Source: CAIQQQ01 sp037445025 (GTDB taxonomy: Bacteria; Pseudomonadota; Alphaproteobacteria; Acetobacterales; Acetobacteraceae). Taken from it: a stretch of DNA of 64,000 nucleotides. The notes under the pieces were generated by a model that saw only the letters and a list, made by a program, of their open reading frames with translations, was not told the origin of the DNA and did not search any database. Below, piece by piece: positions 40,119-50,146 of this stretch. Both the position numbers and the translations under genes were made by a program. Each line of letters opens with the position of its first letter. The first letter of the stretch is position 1. The stretch is from contig JBBILI010000013.1 in NCBI GenBank assembly GCA_037445025.1, forward strand, positions 1 through 64,000, written 5' to 3'.

Positions 40119-41327
40119 TCAGGCGTGGCCTTCATCCTTGCAGCTGATCAGATTGTCTTGGTTGGCGGCGTCGGTGGCCAGAACGTTGAACACATCGAAC
40201 TCGTTCGCCATGTCTTTCGATTTACTCTCGATGATGAACACCGACTGCACGGCCTGGTGGTCGCAGGCGCGCATCTGTTCAGCCCCTTTGTAGTAGTCGT
40301 ATTTCGCGTCTTCCAGGGCTGCCACGACCTTGGCCGTCTCGACGGAGCCGGCGGTCTTGCAGGCTTCGAGGATGCCGCGCACGCCGGCATAGCCCAGCGC
40401 GCCGTAGTCGGACGGCACCTTGTTGCCGTTGGCGGCGCGATAGGCGTCGTTGAACGTCTTGGCGGACGGCGTGGTCTTCTCGATGCCCCAGTAATACGAG
40501 GTGCCGCCGATCACACCATCGAACGCCTGTGGGCCGCCGGCGACGCGGGCGGTGTAGAGCAGGATGGGAGCGACGATCTTGGTGGTGCGCTTGAGGCCGA
40601 AATCGGTCGCCTGCTTGATGGCGATCTGCTGGTCTCGGCCGAAATTCGACAGGCACAGCACATCCGGCTTCAGCGACTGGATGCGCGGCAGCAGCGTCGA
40701 GAAATCGGTCGCCCCCAGCGGATGCTTGAGCTCGGCAAGGATGTCGATGCCCATGGGCGTGCCCACCGCCTTGAAGCCGGCCACCATCTCCGCGCCATAG
40801 GCATAGTCGGCCGAGAGGAACACCACCTTCTTGCCGAATTTGCTGAAGGCGTAACGGCCCACCGCCCCGGCGGTGAGGTGCGGCGTCATGGCTTCGTGGA
40901 ACGTCGTCTTGCTCCAGTCCGGCAGGGCCGCGATCTGGTCGGACTGGCTGATGGAGTTGTAGAGAATGCCGCGCTGCTTGGCGACGTTGTTGACCGCCAG
41001 CTGCACCGCGGCCGACAGCGAGCCGGCGAGGAAGTTCACGCGGTCCTTCTCGATCAGCTCCAGCGTGCGGGTCGCGGCCTCGCCGGGGTTGAGCTTGTCG
41101 TCACGCACCAGCAGCTCGGCCTTGCGGCCGCCCAGCCCGCCGGCGGCGTTGAACTGATCCACCGCCAGCTGCGCGCAGCGCACCTGGTCGGCCGCCTCGG
41201 TGCCATACGGCCCGGTGAGCGGCACCGGGAAGCCGATCTTGATGGTGGCCTCCTGTGCCCGCAGCACGGCGGGCATGGCCAGAACGGAGCAGGCTGCGAG
41301 CAGGCCGCGGCGGGTAAGCTGGATCAT
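40119..41327 (-). CDS. ABC transporter substrate-binding protein (LivJ/K-type, ANF receptor fold)
   Basis: 402 residues with an export signal (RRGLLAACSVLAMPAVLRA-QEA). The type I periplasmic-binding fold shows IKIGFPVPLTGPYGTEAADQVRCAQLAVDQFNAAGGLGGRK and LSADYAYGAEMVAGFKAVG. It delivers substrate to LivHMGF. Family members bind branched-chain amino acids, amides, urea or aromatic acids; the adjacent molybdenum hydroxylase genes upstream make a non-amino-acid substrate plausible (inference). It is preceded by a hairpin composite and the coxL-like gene. Confidence 0.92.
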   Translation of the reverse strand: MIQLTRRGLLAACSVLAMPAVLRAQEATIKIGFPVPLTGPYGTEAADQVRCAQLAVDQFNAAGGLGGRKAELLVRDDKLNPGEAATRTLELIEKDRVNFLAGSLSAAVQLAVNNVAKQRGILYNSISQSDQIAALPDWSKTTFHEAMTPHLTAGAVGRYAFSKFGKKVVFLSADYAYGAEMVAGFKAVGTPMGIDILAELKHPLGATDFSTLLPRIQSLKPDVLCLSNFGRDQQIAIKQATDFGLKRTTKIVAPILLYTARVAGGPQAFDGVIGGTSYYWGIEKTTPSAKTFNDAYRAANGNKVPSDYGALGYAGVRGILEACKTAGSVETAKVVAALEDAKYDYYKGAEQMRACDHQAVQSVFIIESKSKDMANEFDVFNVLATDAANQDNLISCKDEGHA

Positions 41328-41398
41328 GTCGGTCCCTCAGATCTTATGGTTGCGCACAGCCAAACACAGCCTGGGGCGCGTGCCAAGCACCAAGCGGT

Positions 41399-41470
41399 TG
41401 AAAGTTTTTTGCTTCTTTTTTTCAAAAAAGAAGTTCTTTCTTTGAAAAGAAAGAACCAAAGAAACTTTCA
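41399..41470. repeat. Composite (inside-out) hairpin-family element
   Basis: Two hairpins are directly abutted. Core CTTCTTTTTTT/AAAAAAGAAG is on the left and GTTCTTTC.../GAAAGAAC on the right, with both outer ends reading TGAAAGTTT-type sequence. This is the reverse topology of the ordinary pairs. The right outer TGA (41470-41468, minus strand) is the stop codon of the coxL-like gene. Nearly the same 72-75 bp sequence recurs at 51188-51262. Confidence 0.88.
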
Positions 41471-43846
41471 TTCGTTGGCGCGCGCGAGCGCCTGCAGGAC
41501 CCGCTCCGGGGTGAAGGGGATGGCGGTCATCACGGCGCCGAACGGGGCCAGCGCGTCGTTCAGCGCGTTCATCACACAGGCGGCCGCACCGGCGGTGCCG
41601 GCCTCGCCCGCGCCTTTGGCGCCAAGCGCTGATTCCAGCGTGGGCGAGACGACATGGGCCACGTCGATATCCGGCATCTCGCCGGCCATGGGCACGAGAT
41701 AGTCGGCCATGTTGGCATTGATCATCTGGCCCTGCGCGTCGTACTGGCAGTGCTCGAACAGCGCGGCACCAAGGCCCTGCACCACCCCGCCACGGATCTG
41801 TTCGTCCACCAGCATCGGGTTGAGGATGGTGCCGCAATCCTCCACCACCCAGTGCCGCAGCAGCCGGATGAACCCGGTGTCGGTGTCCACCTCCAGATAG
41901 CTGGCCTGCACACCGTTGGTGAAGGCAAACGGGTAGTCGCGCGGCACGTAATGGCGGGTGGCCATGAGTTCGGACTGGAAATCCCGCGGCAAGGTATCGG
42001 GCCGGAAATAAGCGATCCTCGCCAGCTCGCGCAGCGTGATGCGCTCGGTGCCGGTCGCGGCGTCCACCACGCTGCCGGCGCGGATGTCGAGACTGTCAGG
42101 TGTCGCCTGCAGGATGGTGCCGGCCAAGGTCAGCACATTGCCCCGCAACGCGCGCCCGGCCTGCCACGCCGCCTCCCCGCCAATGCCGGCCCCGCGGGAG
42201 GCCCAGGTGCCGCCGCCATAGGGCGTGTTGTCGGTGTCGCCCACAATGACGCGCACCCGCGCGATGTCCACCCCCATAGCGGTCGCCACAATCTGCGCCA
42301 GCACCGCGGTGTTGCCCTGGCCCTGCTCGGTGAGGCTGCTCTGCAGCGTGACGGCGCCGGAAGCATCGAGCTTCACCGCCGCCCCATCCTGGGCCGAGAT
42401 CCGCGCCCCGCCCACGCCGTAGAACGCCGGGCCCGGATTGGTGATCTCGATGAAGCTGGCCAGGCCGATGCCGCGATGGATGCCCCTGCTCCGCAGGTCG
42501 CGCTGTTCGGCGCGCAGCGCGTCATAGTCCATCATCGTCAGCAGCTTGTTGAGCGAGGTGTGGTGCGACAGCGCCTCGAAACGCAGGCCGGCGGCGGAGG
42601 TCGCGGGATAGGCATCGTCACGCACCAGATTGCGGCGGCGGATCTCGGCCGGGTCCATCCCGATGCGCGCGGCCGCGAGATCCACCAGCCCTTCGGTCAC
42701 CGAGGTGGCGATCGGGTGGCCCACGCCGCGATACTGCGACATCACCGCCTTGTTCTGAAACACCACGCGCGCCCGCGCCCGGTAATTGGCCACGGCATAA
42801 GGACCGCCCACCAGGTTCACCACCTGGTTCGCCTCCACCGCCGAGGTGCGGGGATAGACCGAATACGGCCCGATGCCGGTGAGATCATCGATCTCGAAGG
42901 CTTTGATGGTACCGTCATCCGTCACGCCGATGCGGGCCTTCACCACATGGTCGCGGGCATGGATGTCGGCCACGAAGCTTTCCAGCCGGTCCGCCACGTA
43001 TTTCACCGGGCGCGCCAGGATGCGGGCGATGGCGGCGATGGCCATATCGTCACAATAAACATGCACCTTGATGCCGAACGAGCCGCCGACATCCTGGCAG
43101 AGGATGCGCACCTGCTGCTCCTCCAGGCCGAGATGCAGGGCGATGATGTTCTGCATCATATGCGGCGCCTGGGTGCCGAGATGCACGGTCATGCGCTGCT
43201 CGGCGCTGTTCCAGTCAGCAACGATGGCGCGCGCCTCCAGCGTCACGCCGGTGTGGCGGGCAAAGGTGAAGTCCTGTTCGATGACATGGTCGGAACCCGC
43301 CATGGCGGCATCGACATCGCCGGCATGGAGGTTGCGCTCGAAGGCGAGGTTGTCGCCCAGCGCAGCATGAATAACGGGGCTGCCGGGTTCCAGCGCCGCC
43401 GCGGCATCGACCACGGCCGGCAGCTCGTTGAAATCGATCTCGATCCGTTCGGCGGCATCCTCGGCCTCGGCGCGGCTGGCGGCCACCACAGCCACCACCG
43501 GCTCGCCCTGCCAGCGCACGCGGTCCACCGCCATCGGGTATTGCGGGGCCGATTTCAGCCCCTTGAGATGCGCGAGCACGCCCACCCAGGGCGTGCACAC
43601 CGCCGCCAGATCGGCGGCGGTGAGCACGCGGATGACGCCGGGCATGGTTGCCGCCGCGGTCGTGTCGATGCGGACGATCTCGGCATGGGCGTGCGGCGAG
43701 CGCAGAAACGCCACATGCGCCATCCGCGGCAGCACGAGATCGCTGACATAAAGGCCACGGCCCTGCGTGAGCCGATCAAGATTGGGCCGAGGGATGCTGC
43801 GGCCGATATAGGAGTTGGGCAGGTCCTGGGGGGAGAGCACGTTCAT
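41468..43846 (-). CDS. Molybdenum hydroxylase large subunit (CoxL/XdhA family)
   Basis: 792 residues, binds the molybdenum cytosine dinucleotide cofactor. The N-terminal domain begins SYIGRSIPRPNLDRLTQGRGLYVSDL. Molybdopterin-contact segments include QDVGGSFGIKVHVY and LTEQGQGNTAVLAQIV. The catalytic Glu is about E748 in GAKGAGEAG. The active-site loop reads QYRGVGHP, not the AYxCSFR of true CO dehydrogenase, so the substrate is probably an N-heterocycle or aldehyde; this is inference. ATG 43846 overlaps the small-subunit stop. The gene order medium-small-large is that of a complete three-subunit enzyme. Confidence 0.93.
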   Translation of the reverse strand: MNVLSPQDLPNSYIGRSIPRPNLDRLTQGRGLYVSDLVLPRMAHVAFLRSPHAHAEIVRIDTTAAATMPGVIRVLTAADLAAVCTPWVGVLAHLKGLKSAPQYPMAVDRVRWQGEPVVAVVAASRAEAEDAAERIEIDFNELPAVVDAAAALEPGSPVIHAALGDNLAFERNLHAGDVDAAMAGSDHVIEQDFTFARHTGVTLEARAIVADWNSAEQRMTVHLGTQAPHMMQNIIALHLGLEEQQVRILCQDVGGSFGIKVHVYCDDMAIAAIARILARPVKYVADRLESFVADIHARDHVVKARIGVTDDGTIKAFEIDDLTGIGPYSVYPRTSAVEANQVVNLVGGPYAVANYRARARVVFQNKAVMSQYRGVGHPIATSVTEGLVDLAAARIGMDPAEIRRRNLVRDDAYPATSAAGLRFEALSHHTSLNKLLTMMDYDALRAEQRDLRSRGIHRGIGLASFIEITNPGPAFYGVGGARISAQDGAAVKLDASGAVTLQSSLTEQGQGNTAVLAQIVATAMGVDIARVRVIVGDTDNTPYGGGTWASRGAGIGGEAAWQAGRALRGNVLTLAGTILQATPDSLDIRAGSVVDAATGTERITLRELARIAYFRPDTLPRDFQSELMATRHYVPRDYPFAFTNGVQASYLEVDTDTGFIRLLRHWVVEDCGTILNPMLVDEQIRGGVVQGLGAALFEHCQYDAQGQMINANMADYLVPMAGEMPDIDVAHVVSPTLESALGAKGAGEAGTAGAAACVMNALNDALAPFGAVMTAIPFTPERVLQALARANE

Positions 43847-44307
43847 GCGGCGCGCGCCTTGGCGGTGGCTTCCACGGCGTCGATGATCGCCTGATAGCCG
43901 GTGCAGCGGCAGTAATTGCCGGAGAGATGTTCGCGGATCGCCTCGCGCGTCGGCACGCCGCCATGGCGCAGCAGGTCCTGCGCCGCGATCAGCATTCCCG
44001 GCGTGCAATAGCCGCATTGCAGGGCGTTGCGGGCGATGAACGCCTGCTGCAGATCGGCGATCTCGCCGGTGTCGGACAGACCTTCGATCGTCTCCACCAC
44101 ACCGCCATCCGCCTGCACCGCAAGCACAAGGCAGCCACGGACAATCTGACCGTCGAGACGGATCGTGCAGGCGCCGCACACGCCGTGCTCGCAGCCGAGA
44201 TGGCTGCCGGTGAGCGCCAGATGCTCGCGCAGGAAATCGACGAGATGGGTGCGCGGCAGCACATCCGCGTCGACGCGCGCGCCGTTGACGGTGAGGGTGA
44301 TGTTCAT
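43843..44307 (-). CDS. Molybdenum hydroxylase small [2Fe-2S] subunit
   Basis: 154 residues with both iron-sulfur clusters. The plant-ferredoxin-type motif is CEHGVCGACTIRLDGQIVRGC with one further Cys, and the second cluster is in QCGYCTPGM and NYCRCTGYQ. It passes electrons from the molybdenum centre to the FAD subunit. It overlaps the neighbours on both sides by 4 nt. Confidence 0.96.
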   Translation of the reverse strand: MNITLTVNGARVDADVLPRTHLVDFLREHLALTGSHLGCEHGVCGACTIRLDGQIVRGCLVLAVQADGGVVETIEGLSDTGEIADLQQAFIARNALQCGYCTPGMLIAAQDLLRHGGVPTREAIREHLSGNYCRCTGYQAIIDAVEATAKARAA

Positions 44308-45158
44308 GCGGCGTCCTTTCGGGCGGAGCTCATGTCGGAAACCACAAGGCGCAGCAGCACGCGGGCCAGGTGCAGGCGTGTGGCGGCGTTGGCCTGCAGG
44401 TCGTCGTGCGGTTCGAGGTCCTGGGCCAAAGCGGCGGCGGCCGCCTCCAGCGATCCTGCCATCACCGCGGCAGCAGCGCGCGGCGCCAGCGTGGCACGGG
44501 TGCCGACGGCGAAATAGGCCAGGCGCAGATCGGTGAAGCCTTCGCCTTGCCGATGGCCATGTGCTGCGAGGCCCACGAGGGCGTAGTCGCCGCTGCGCCG
44601 CGACAGCTCCCGGAAGCCATGCACGGCGCCCGGTGTGAGATCGATCTCGACTGCGGTCAGAATCTCGTCATCGGCCAGCGCCGTCGCGAACAGACCGGTG
44701 AAGAAATCCTGCGCCGGGATGCTGCGTTCCCCGTTCGGCCCCTGCGCGATCAGCCGGGCCGCCAGGGCAAGCACGCAGGCGGGAAGCTCGGCGGCGGGGT
44801 CGGCATTGGCCAGGCTGCCGCCGAACGTGCCGCGGCTGCGAATGGCGGGGTGCGCCACATGGGCGAGGGCGCTGGCCAGCAGCGGCGCGTGGGCAGCGAT
44901 GATCGGCGAGGCCAGCACCTCGGCATGGCGGCTGAGGGCGCCGATGCGCAGCGTGGTCGCGGTCGTGCTGATGCCGCGCAGCGTGTCCAGCCGGCTGATG
45001 TCGATCAGCAGTTCGGGTGCCGAGAGTCGCAGGTTCAACGCGGGCAGCAGGCTCTGCCCACCGGCCAGCAGCTTGGCGGCGCCGCCATGGCGCGCCAGCA
45101 GGGACATCGCCTCCGCCAGCGTGGTGGGCCGGACATAATCGAACGCGCTGGCCTTCAC
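44304..45158 (-). CDS. Molybdenum hydroxylase FAD-binding subunit (CoxM-like)
   Basis: 284 residues. FAD-binding hallmarks are AKLLAGGQSLLPALNLRL (about residues 32-49) and RSRGTFGGSLANADPAAELPA (about 107-127, where the TxGG block contacts FAD). The C-terminal CO_deh_flav_C region follows. It is the first gene of the three-subunit set, divergent from the VOC gene with 87 bp between their starts, where the promoters must lie. Confidence 0.95.
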   Translation of the reverse strand: MKASAFDYVRPTTLAEAMSLLARHGGAAKLLAGGQSLLPALNLRLSAPELLIDISRLDTLRGISTTATTLRIGALSRHAEVLASPIIAAHAPLLASALAHVAHPAIRSRGTFGGSLANADPAAELPACVLALAARLIAQGPNGERSIPAQDFFTGLFATALADDEILTAVEIDLTPGAVHGFRELSRRSGDYALVGLAAHGHRQGEGFTDLRLAYFAVGTRATLAPRAAAAVMAGSLEAAAAALAQDLEPHDDLQANAATRLHLARVLLRLVVSDMSSARKDAA

Positions 45159-45245
45159 GGCTGCCTCCCTTGGTCGGCCGTGAGAATTGCCACTTTCCGG
45201 AAGACGTCAACCCATGGCAGGTTTCGAACAAACAGGAGGCCCGCC

Positions 45246-45671
45246 ATGCCCGTCAACAAGCTCGACCATTATTCCATCCGGACGACCGATCTCGACGCGA
45301 CGCGGGAATTCTACACCTCGGTGCTCGGCTTCGAAGTCGGCCCCCGCCCCAACTTCCCCTTCCCCGGCGTCTGGCTCTACCAGGGCGGCATTGCGGTGGT
45401 GCATGTCATCGGCATCGACCCCAACGACAGCTCCGGCTTGATGGACTATCTCGGTGACCGCGACCAGGGCAGCAAGAGCGGCACCGGCATGATCGACCAT
45501 GTGGCCTTCCTGTGCAGCGACATCGACGGTGTGCGCGCGAAGATCCAGGGCGCGTCGCTGGAGTTCAAGGAGCGGCAGGTGCCGGCGCTGGATCTGCGGC
45601 AGATCTTTGTCAACGACCCCAGCGGCGTCGTCGTCGAGCTGAATTTCCCGGGCGTTGCCGCCACCGCCTGA
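45246..45671 (+). CDS. VOC-family (glyoxalase/bleomycin-resistance fold) protein
   Basis: 141 residues, start at ATG 45246 with AGGAGG upstream. Two beta-alpha-beta-beta-beta modules are visible, starting LDHYSIRTTDLDATREFYTSVLGF and MIDHVAFLCSDIDGVRAKI. Metal ligands are likely H7 (KLDHYSI), the His in IAVVHVIG, and the late Glu in GVVVELNFPG. VOC enzymes include dioxygenases, isomerases and lyases; no specific reaction can be assigned. It leads the plus-strand importer cluster. Confidence 0.85.
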   Translation: MPVNKLDHYSIRTTDLDATREFYTSVLGFEVGPRPNFPFPGVWLYQGGIAVVHVIGIDPNDSSGLMDYLGDRDQGSKSGTGMIDHVAFLCSDIDGVRAKIQGASLEFKERQVPALDLRQIFVNDPSGVVVELNFPGVAATA

Positions 45672-45763
45672 TCAGAACCCCAATCGGGGGATGGCGCCGT
45701 TCCGCCCTGGCGGCTAGGCTTCTCGTGAGGGAAGTCCAAAACCACAGAAGGCCACCAGCGCCC

Positions 45764-46812
<1,049 letters not shown>

Positions 46813-46816
<4 letters not shown>

Positions 46817-47769
46817 GCGCCACCGCCGAAATGGCCTGGGTCGCGCGCCGCCGCCCCCAGACGCGGCTGGCAAGGCTGTTCGACTCGAAGCCGTTCCTGA
46901 TCTTCATCTGCCTCGCGCCTGCGCTCGGCCTGCTGCTGGTGTTCCTCACCTACCCGCTCGGCCTCGGCATGTATCTCTCCTTCACCGACACCCAGCTCGG
47001 CCGCCCCGGCGTCTGGGTCGGGCTCGACAATTTCGAATACCTGCTGACCGACCGTGTGTTCATCAACACCGTCTGGAACACCATCTTCTACACCGCCACC
47101 GCCACCGCCCTGAAATTCGCCCTCGGCCTGTGGCTGGCCCTGCTGCTCAACCAGAACCTACCGTTCAAATCGCTGATCCGCGCCATCATTCTGCTGCCCT
47201 GGATCACCCCCACCGTGCTCTCCGCCATCGCCTTCTGGTGGATCTACGACCCGCAGTTCTCCATCATCTCCTACGTCCTGCACGACAAGCTCGGCCTCAT
47301 CGACAGCAACATCGACTTCCTCGGCACCCCCTGGCACGCCCGCTGGTCGCTGATCGTGGCCAACACCTGGCGCGGCATTCCGTTTGTCGCCATCAGCCTG
47401 CTGGCCGGGCTGCAGACGATTTCGCCCTCGCTGTACGAAGCCGCGATGCTCGACGGCGCCTCCTCCTGGCAGCGCTTCCGCCGCGTCACCGTGCCGCTGC
47501 TGATGCCGATCCTGGCCGTGGTGCTGACCTTCTCCGTGCTGTTCACCTTCGCCGATTTCCAGCTGGTCTACGCCATCACCCGCGGCGGGCCGATCAACTC
47601 CACCCATCTCATGGCCACCCTCGCCTTCCAGCGCGGCATCCCCGGCGCCGCCCTGGGCGAAGGGGCCGCCATCGCCGTGTCCATGATCCCGTTCCTCGTG
47701 CTGGCAACACTGTTCAGCTACTTCGCCATCGGCCAGCGCAAATGGCAGCAGGGTGGCGACGATGTCTGA
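46813..47769 (+). CDS. CUT1-type ABC permease, MalF/UgpA-like
   Basis: 318 residues with about six helices. The EAA loop SPSLYEAAMLDGASSWQRFRRVTVPLLMPIL binds the ATPase. The N-terminus starts with a cytoplasmic basic segment and a hairpin helix (FLIFICLAPALGLLLVFLTYPLGLGMYLSF). It pairs with the next gene's product to form the channel. Confidence 0.94.
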
Positions 47770-48631
47770 CGCGACCGACACCCAGGCGCCGAGCTGGGAC
47801 AGCCGCACGCGGCGCGTCGTCACCCTCTACGTGCCGATGGCGTGTTTTCTGCTCATCCTGCTGTTTCCGTTCTACTGGATGACCATCACCGCCTTCAAAC
47901 CCAACTCCGAACTGCTGGACTACAAGACCAACAACCCGTTCTGGATCACCTCGCCCACCCTTGAGAACATCCGCCATCTGCTGTTCGACACGTCATACCC
48001 ACGCTGGCTCACCACCACGATGGGCGTGGCCTTCGGCGCCACCATCATCTCGCTGATCGCCTCGGTGCTGGCCGCCTACGCCATCCAGCGGCTGCGCTTC
48101 AAAGGCTCGAAATACGTGGGCCTGGCCATCTACCTCGCCTATCTCGTGCCGCCCTCCATCCTGTTCATCCCGCTCGCCGAGGTCGTCTACAGCTTCGGCC
48201 TGTTCGACAGCCCGATGGCGCTGGTGCTGACCTACCCGACCTTTCTGGTGCCGTTCTGCACCTGGCTGCTGATCGGCTACTTCAAATCGATCCCGTATGA
48301 ACTCGAGGAATGCGCGCTGATCGATGGCGCCTCGCGCCTGCAGATCCTGCGCCGCATCACCCTGCCGCTGGCCGTCCCCGGCCTTATCTCCGCCGGCATC
48401 TTCGCCTTCACCCTGTCGTGGAACGAGTTCATCTACGCGCTCGCCTTCATCTCCTCCTCGGAGAACAAGACCGTGCCGGTCGCCATCCTCACCGAGCTGG
48501 TGCAGGGCGACGTCTACCAATGGGGCTCGCTGATGGCCGGCGCCCTGCTGGGATCGCTGCCGGTGGCGATCTTCTATTCGTTCTTTGTCGAATACTACGT
48601 CTCCTCCCTGACCGGAGCGGTCAAGGAGTAA
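47762..48631 (+). CDS. CUT1-type ABC permease, MalG/UgpE-like
   Basis: 289 residues, six helices. The EAA loop is IPYELEECALIDGASRLQILRRITLPLAVPGL. ATG 47762 overlaps the preceding gene's last codons and is preferred over an in-frame GTG at 47753. The C-terminal helix LMAGALLGSLPVAIFYSFFVEYYVSSLTGAVK is typical of MalG-type partners. Confidence 0.94.
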   Translation: MSDATDTQAPSWDSRTRRVVTLYVPMACFLLILLFPFYWMTITAFKPNSELLDYKTNNPFWITSPTLENIRHLLFDTSYPRWLTTTMGVAFGATIISLIASVLAAYAIQRLRFKGSKYVGLAIYLAYLVPPSILFIPLAEVVYSFGLFDSPMALVLTYPTFLVPFCTWLLIGYFKSIPYELEECALIDGASRLQILRRITLPLAVPGLISAGIFAFTLSWNEFIYALAFISSSENKTVPVAILTELVQGDVYQWGSLMAGALLGSLPVAIFYSFFVEYYVSSLTGAVKE

Positions 48632-48673
48632 AGGGCCAGCATAGGCCTGTTGTCGCAACCAAAGGAGGCCCAC

Positions 48674-49999
48674 GTGAACATCATCACCCGCCGCACCGCC
48701 CTCATCGCCAGCGCCGCCGCCGTCGCCACGGCGGCAATGCCCAACTTCGCCATGTCGGCCATTCCCGTGGCCAACGTCACGCCACCGAAGCTGCCCATCG
48801 AGAACGGCGCCACGCTGCGCCTGCTGCGCCCCACCAAGTTCCTTGACCCCGACGAAGTCATCTTCCGCGCCAACCTCGCCAAGTTCACCGCCCAGACCGG
48901 CGTGCCCGTGCGTGTCGATTTCGTCGGCTGGGAAGACCTGCGCCCGCAGGTCGGCGTCGCCGCCAACACTGGCGCCGGCCCCGATGTCGTCGTCGGCTGG
49001 CCGGACGACCCGCATCTGTTCTCCGACAAGCTCGTCGAGATGTCCGACATCGCCGAGTATCTCGGCCAGAAATACGGCGGCTGGTACTCGCTGGCCGAGC
49101 GCTACGGCAAGAAATGGGGCACCAACAACTGGATCTCCATCCCCATGGGCGGCTCCGGCGGCCCGGCCGTGTATCGCGAATCCTGGATGAAGCAGGCCGG
49201 CTTCGACACCTTCCCGGCCGACCACGAAGGCTTCCTCAAGCTCTGCCAGGGGCTGCAGAAGAACGGCCATCCCGCCGGCTTCGCCTTGGGCAACGCCGTG
49301 GGCGACGCCAACGCCTATGCCAGCTGGCTGCTGTGGTCGCATGGCGGCTTCCTGGTCGATGAGAACAACAAGGTGGCCATCAACAGCAAAGAGACCATCG
49401 CCGCCCTGAAATACGCCGCCGAGCTGCAAAAGACATTCATCTCCGGCACCATCTCGTGGAACGACGCCAGCAACAACAAGGCGTTCTTCGCCGAGGAGAT
49501 CGGCCTTACCCAGAACGGCGTGTCGATCTACTTCGCCTTCAAGAACGACCCGAAATACGCCGCCCAGGCTGCCGACACCAACCACGCCGGCATGCCGCTC
49601 GGCGTCTCCAAAACCCGGCCGGAGACGGCGCTGATCCTCAACGCCATGGTGTTCAAACACACCAAATACCCCAACGCCTGCAAGGAACTGATCCGCTTCA
49701 TGATGGAGCAGGAACAGTACGAGCCCTGGCTGACCGGCTGCATCGGCTACTGGGCGCAACCGCTGAAGGCCTACGCACAGTCCGCGGTGTGGACGTCGGA
49801 CCCCAAGATCGCCGCCTATCGTGACACCTGCGGCATGGAATACTGGAACGGCTACAAAGGCCCGATCAGCCAGGCGTCCGGTGCTGCCTCAGCCGACTAT
49901 GTCAACGTGCAGATGTTCGCAGCCGTGGCCAGCGGGCAGGCGACGCCGGAAGAGGCCGTGAAGGAGGCTGAGCGTCGGGCGAAGCGGTTCTACAGATAA
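48674..49999 (+). CDS. CUT1-type ABC substrate-binding protein
   Basis: 441 residues, start at GTG 48674 with AAAGGAGG 5 nt upstream. A twin-arginine-like signal is present (ITRRTALIASAAAVATAAMPNFAMSA). The type II binding fold is recognised from FTAQTGVPVRVDFVGWEDLRPQV and GPDVVVGWPDDPHLF, where WxxP-type contact residues occur. It captures the substrate of the upstream importer; identity is unknown. Its last codons (AAGCGGTTC) happen to match the outer end of the hairpin family that follows. Confidence 0.93.
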   Translation: MNIITRRTALIASAAAVATAAMPNFAMSAIPVANVTPPKLPIENGATLRLLRPTKFLDPDEVIFRANLAKFTAQTGVPVRVDFVGWEDLRPQVGVAANTGAGPDVVVGWPDDPHLFSDKLVEMSDIAEYLGQKYGGWYSLAERYGKKWGTNNWISIPMGGSGGPAVYRESWMKQAGFDTFPADHEGFLKLCQGLQKNGHPAGFALGNAVGDANAYASWLLWSHGGFLVDENNKVAINSKETIAALKYAAELQKTFISGTISWNDASNNKAFFAEEIGLTQNGVSIYFAFKNDPKYAAQAADTNHAGMPLGVSKTRPETALILNAMVFKHTKYPNACKELIRFMMEQEQYEPWLTGCIGYWAQPLKAYAQSAVWTSDPKIAAYRDTCGMEYWNGYKGPISQASGAASADYVNVQMFAAVASGQATPEEAVKEAERRAKRFYR

Positions 50000-50125
50000 A
50001 AAAACTTCTTTTGTAAAGAAAAGAAGCAAAAGACTTTTCTATCGTCTGGTGCGCGCCGTTCGATCAGCGCGCACCAGACGGATGGACGTTTTTTGGTTGT
50101 TTTTTTCAAAAAAGAACATCCTGGC
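50000..50125. repeat. Inverted pair of hairpin-family elements around a 14-bp stem-loop
   Basis: Element A, 50000-50040, has core CTTCTTTT/AAAAGAAG and inner end AAAAGACTTTTC. Element B, 50087-50125, reversed, has core GTTGTTTTTTTC/AAAAAAGAAC. Between them lies a perfect hairpin, arms 50043-50056 and 50067-50080 (CGTCTGGTGCGCGC), loop 10 nt. Both flanking genes run plus. The GC-rich central stem is followed by GATGGACGTTTTTT and could be an intrinsic terminator for the importer operon. Confidence 0.85.
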
Positions 50126-50146
50126 TACCTCTGCAGGAGACCCCTC

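Noticed and set aside
41654..43894. 746-codon plus-strand open frame opposite the coxL-like gene
   Set aside because: Antisense shadow of the molybdenum hydroxylase.
41468..45158. Aerobic CO dehydrogenase (coxMSL) annotation
   Set aside because: The large subunit lacks the AYxCSFR active-site loop of form I CO dehydrogenase and reads QYRGVGHP instead, so a CO substrate is not supported.
50093..50146. N-terminal extension of the dehydrogenase reading VVFFKKEHPG
   Set aside because: It only translates a hairpin-family element; similar KKE/SKKN/QKRT peptides arise wherever an open frame crosses an element. ATG 50147 has the proper ribosome binding site.
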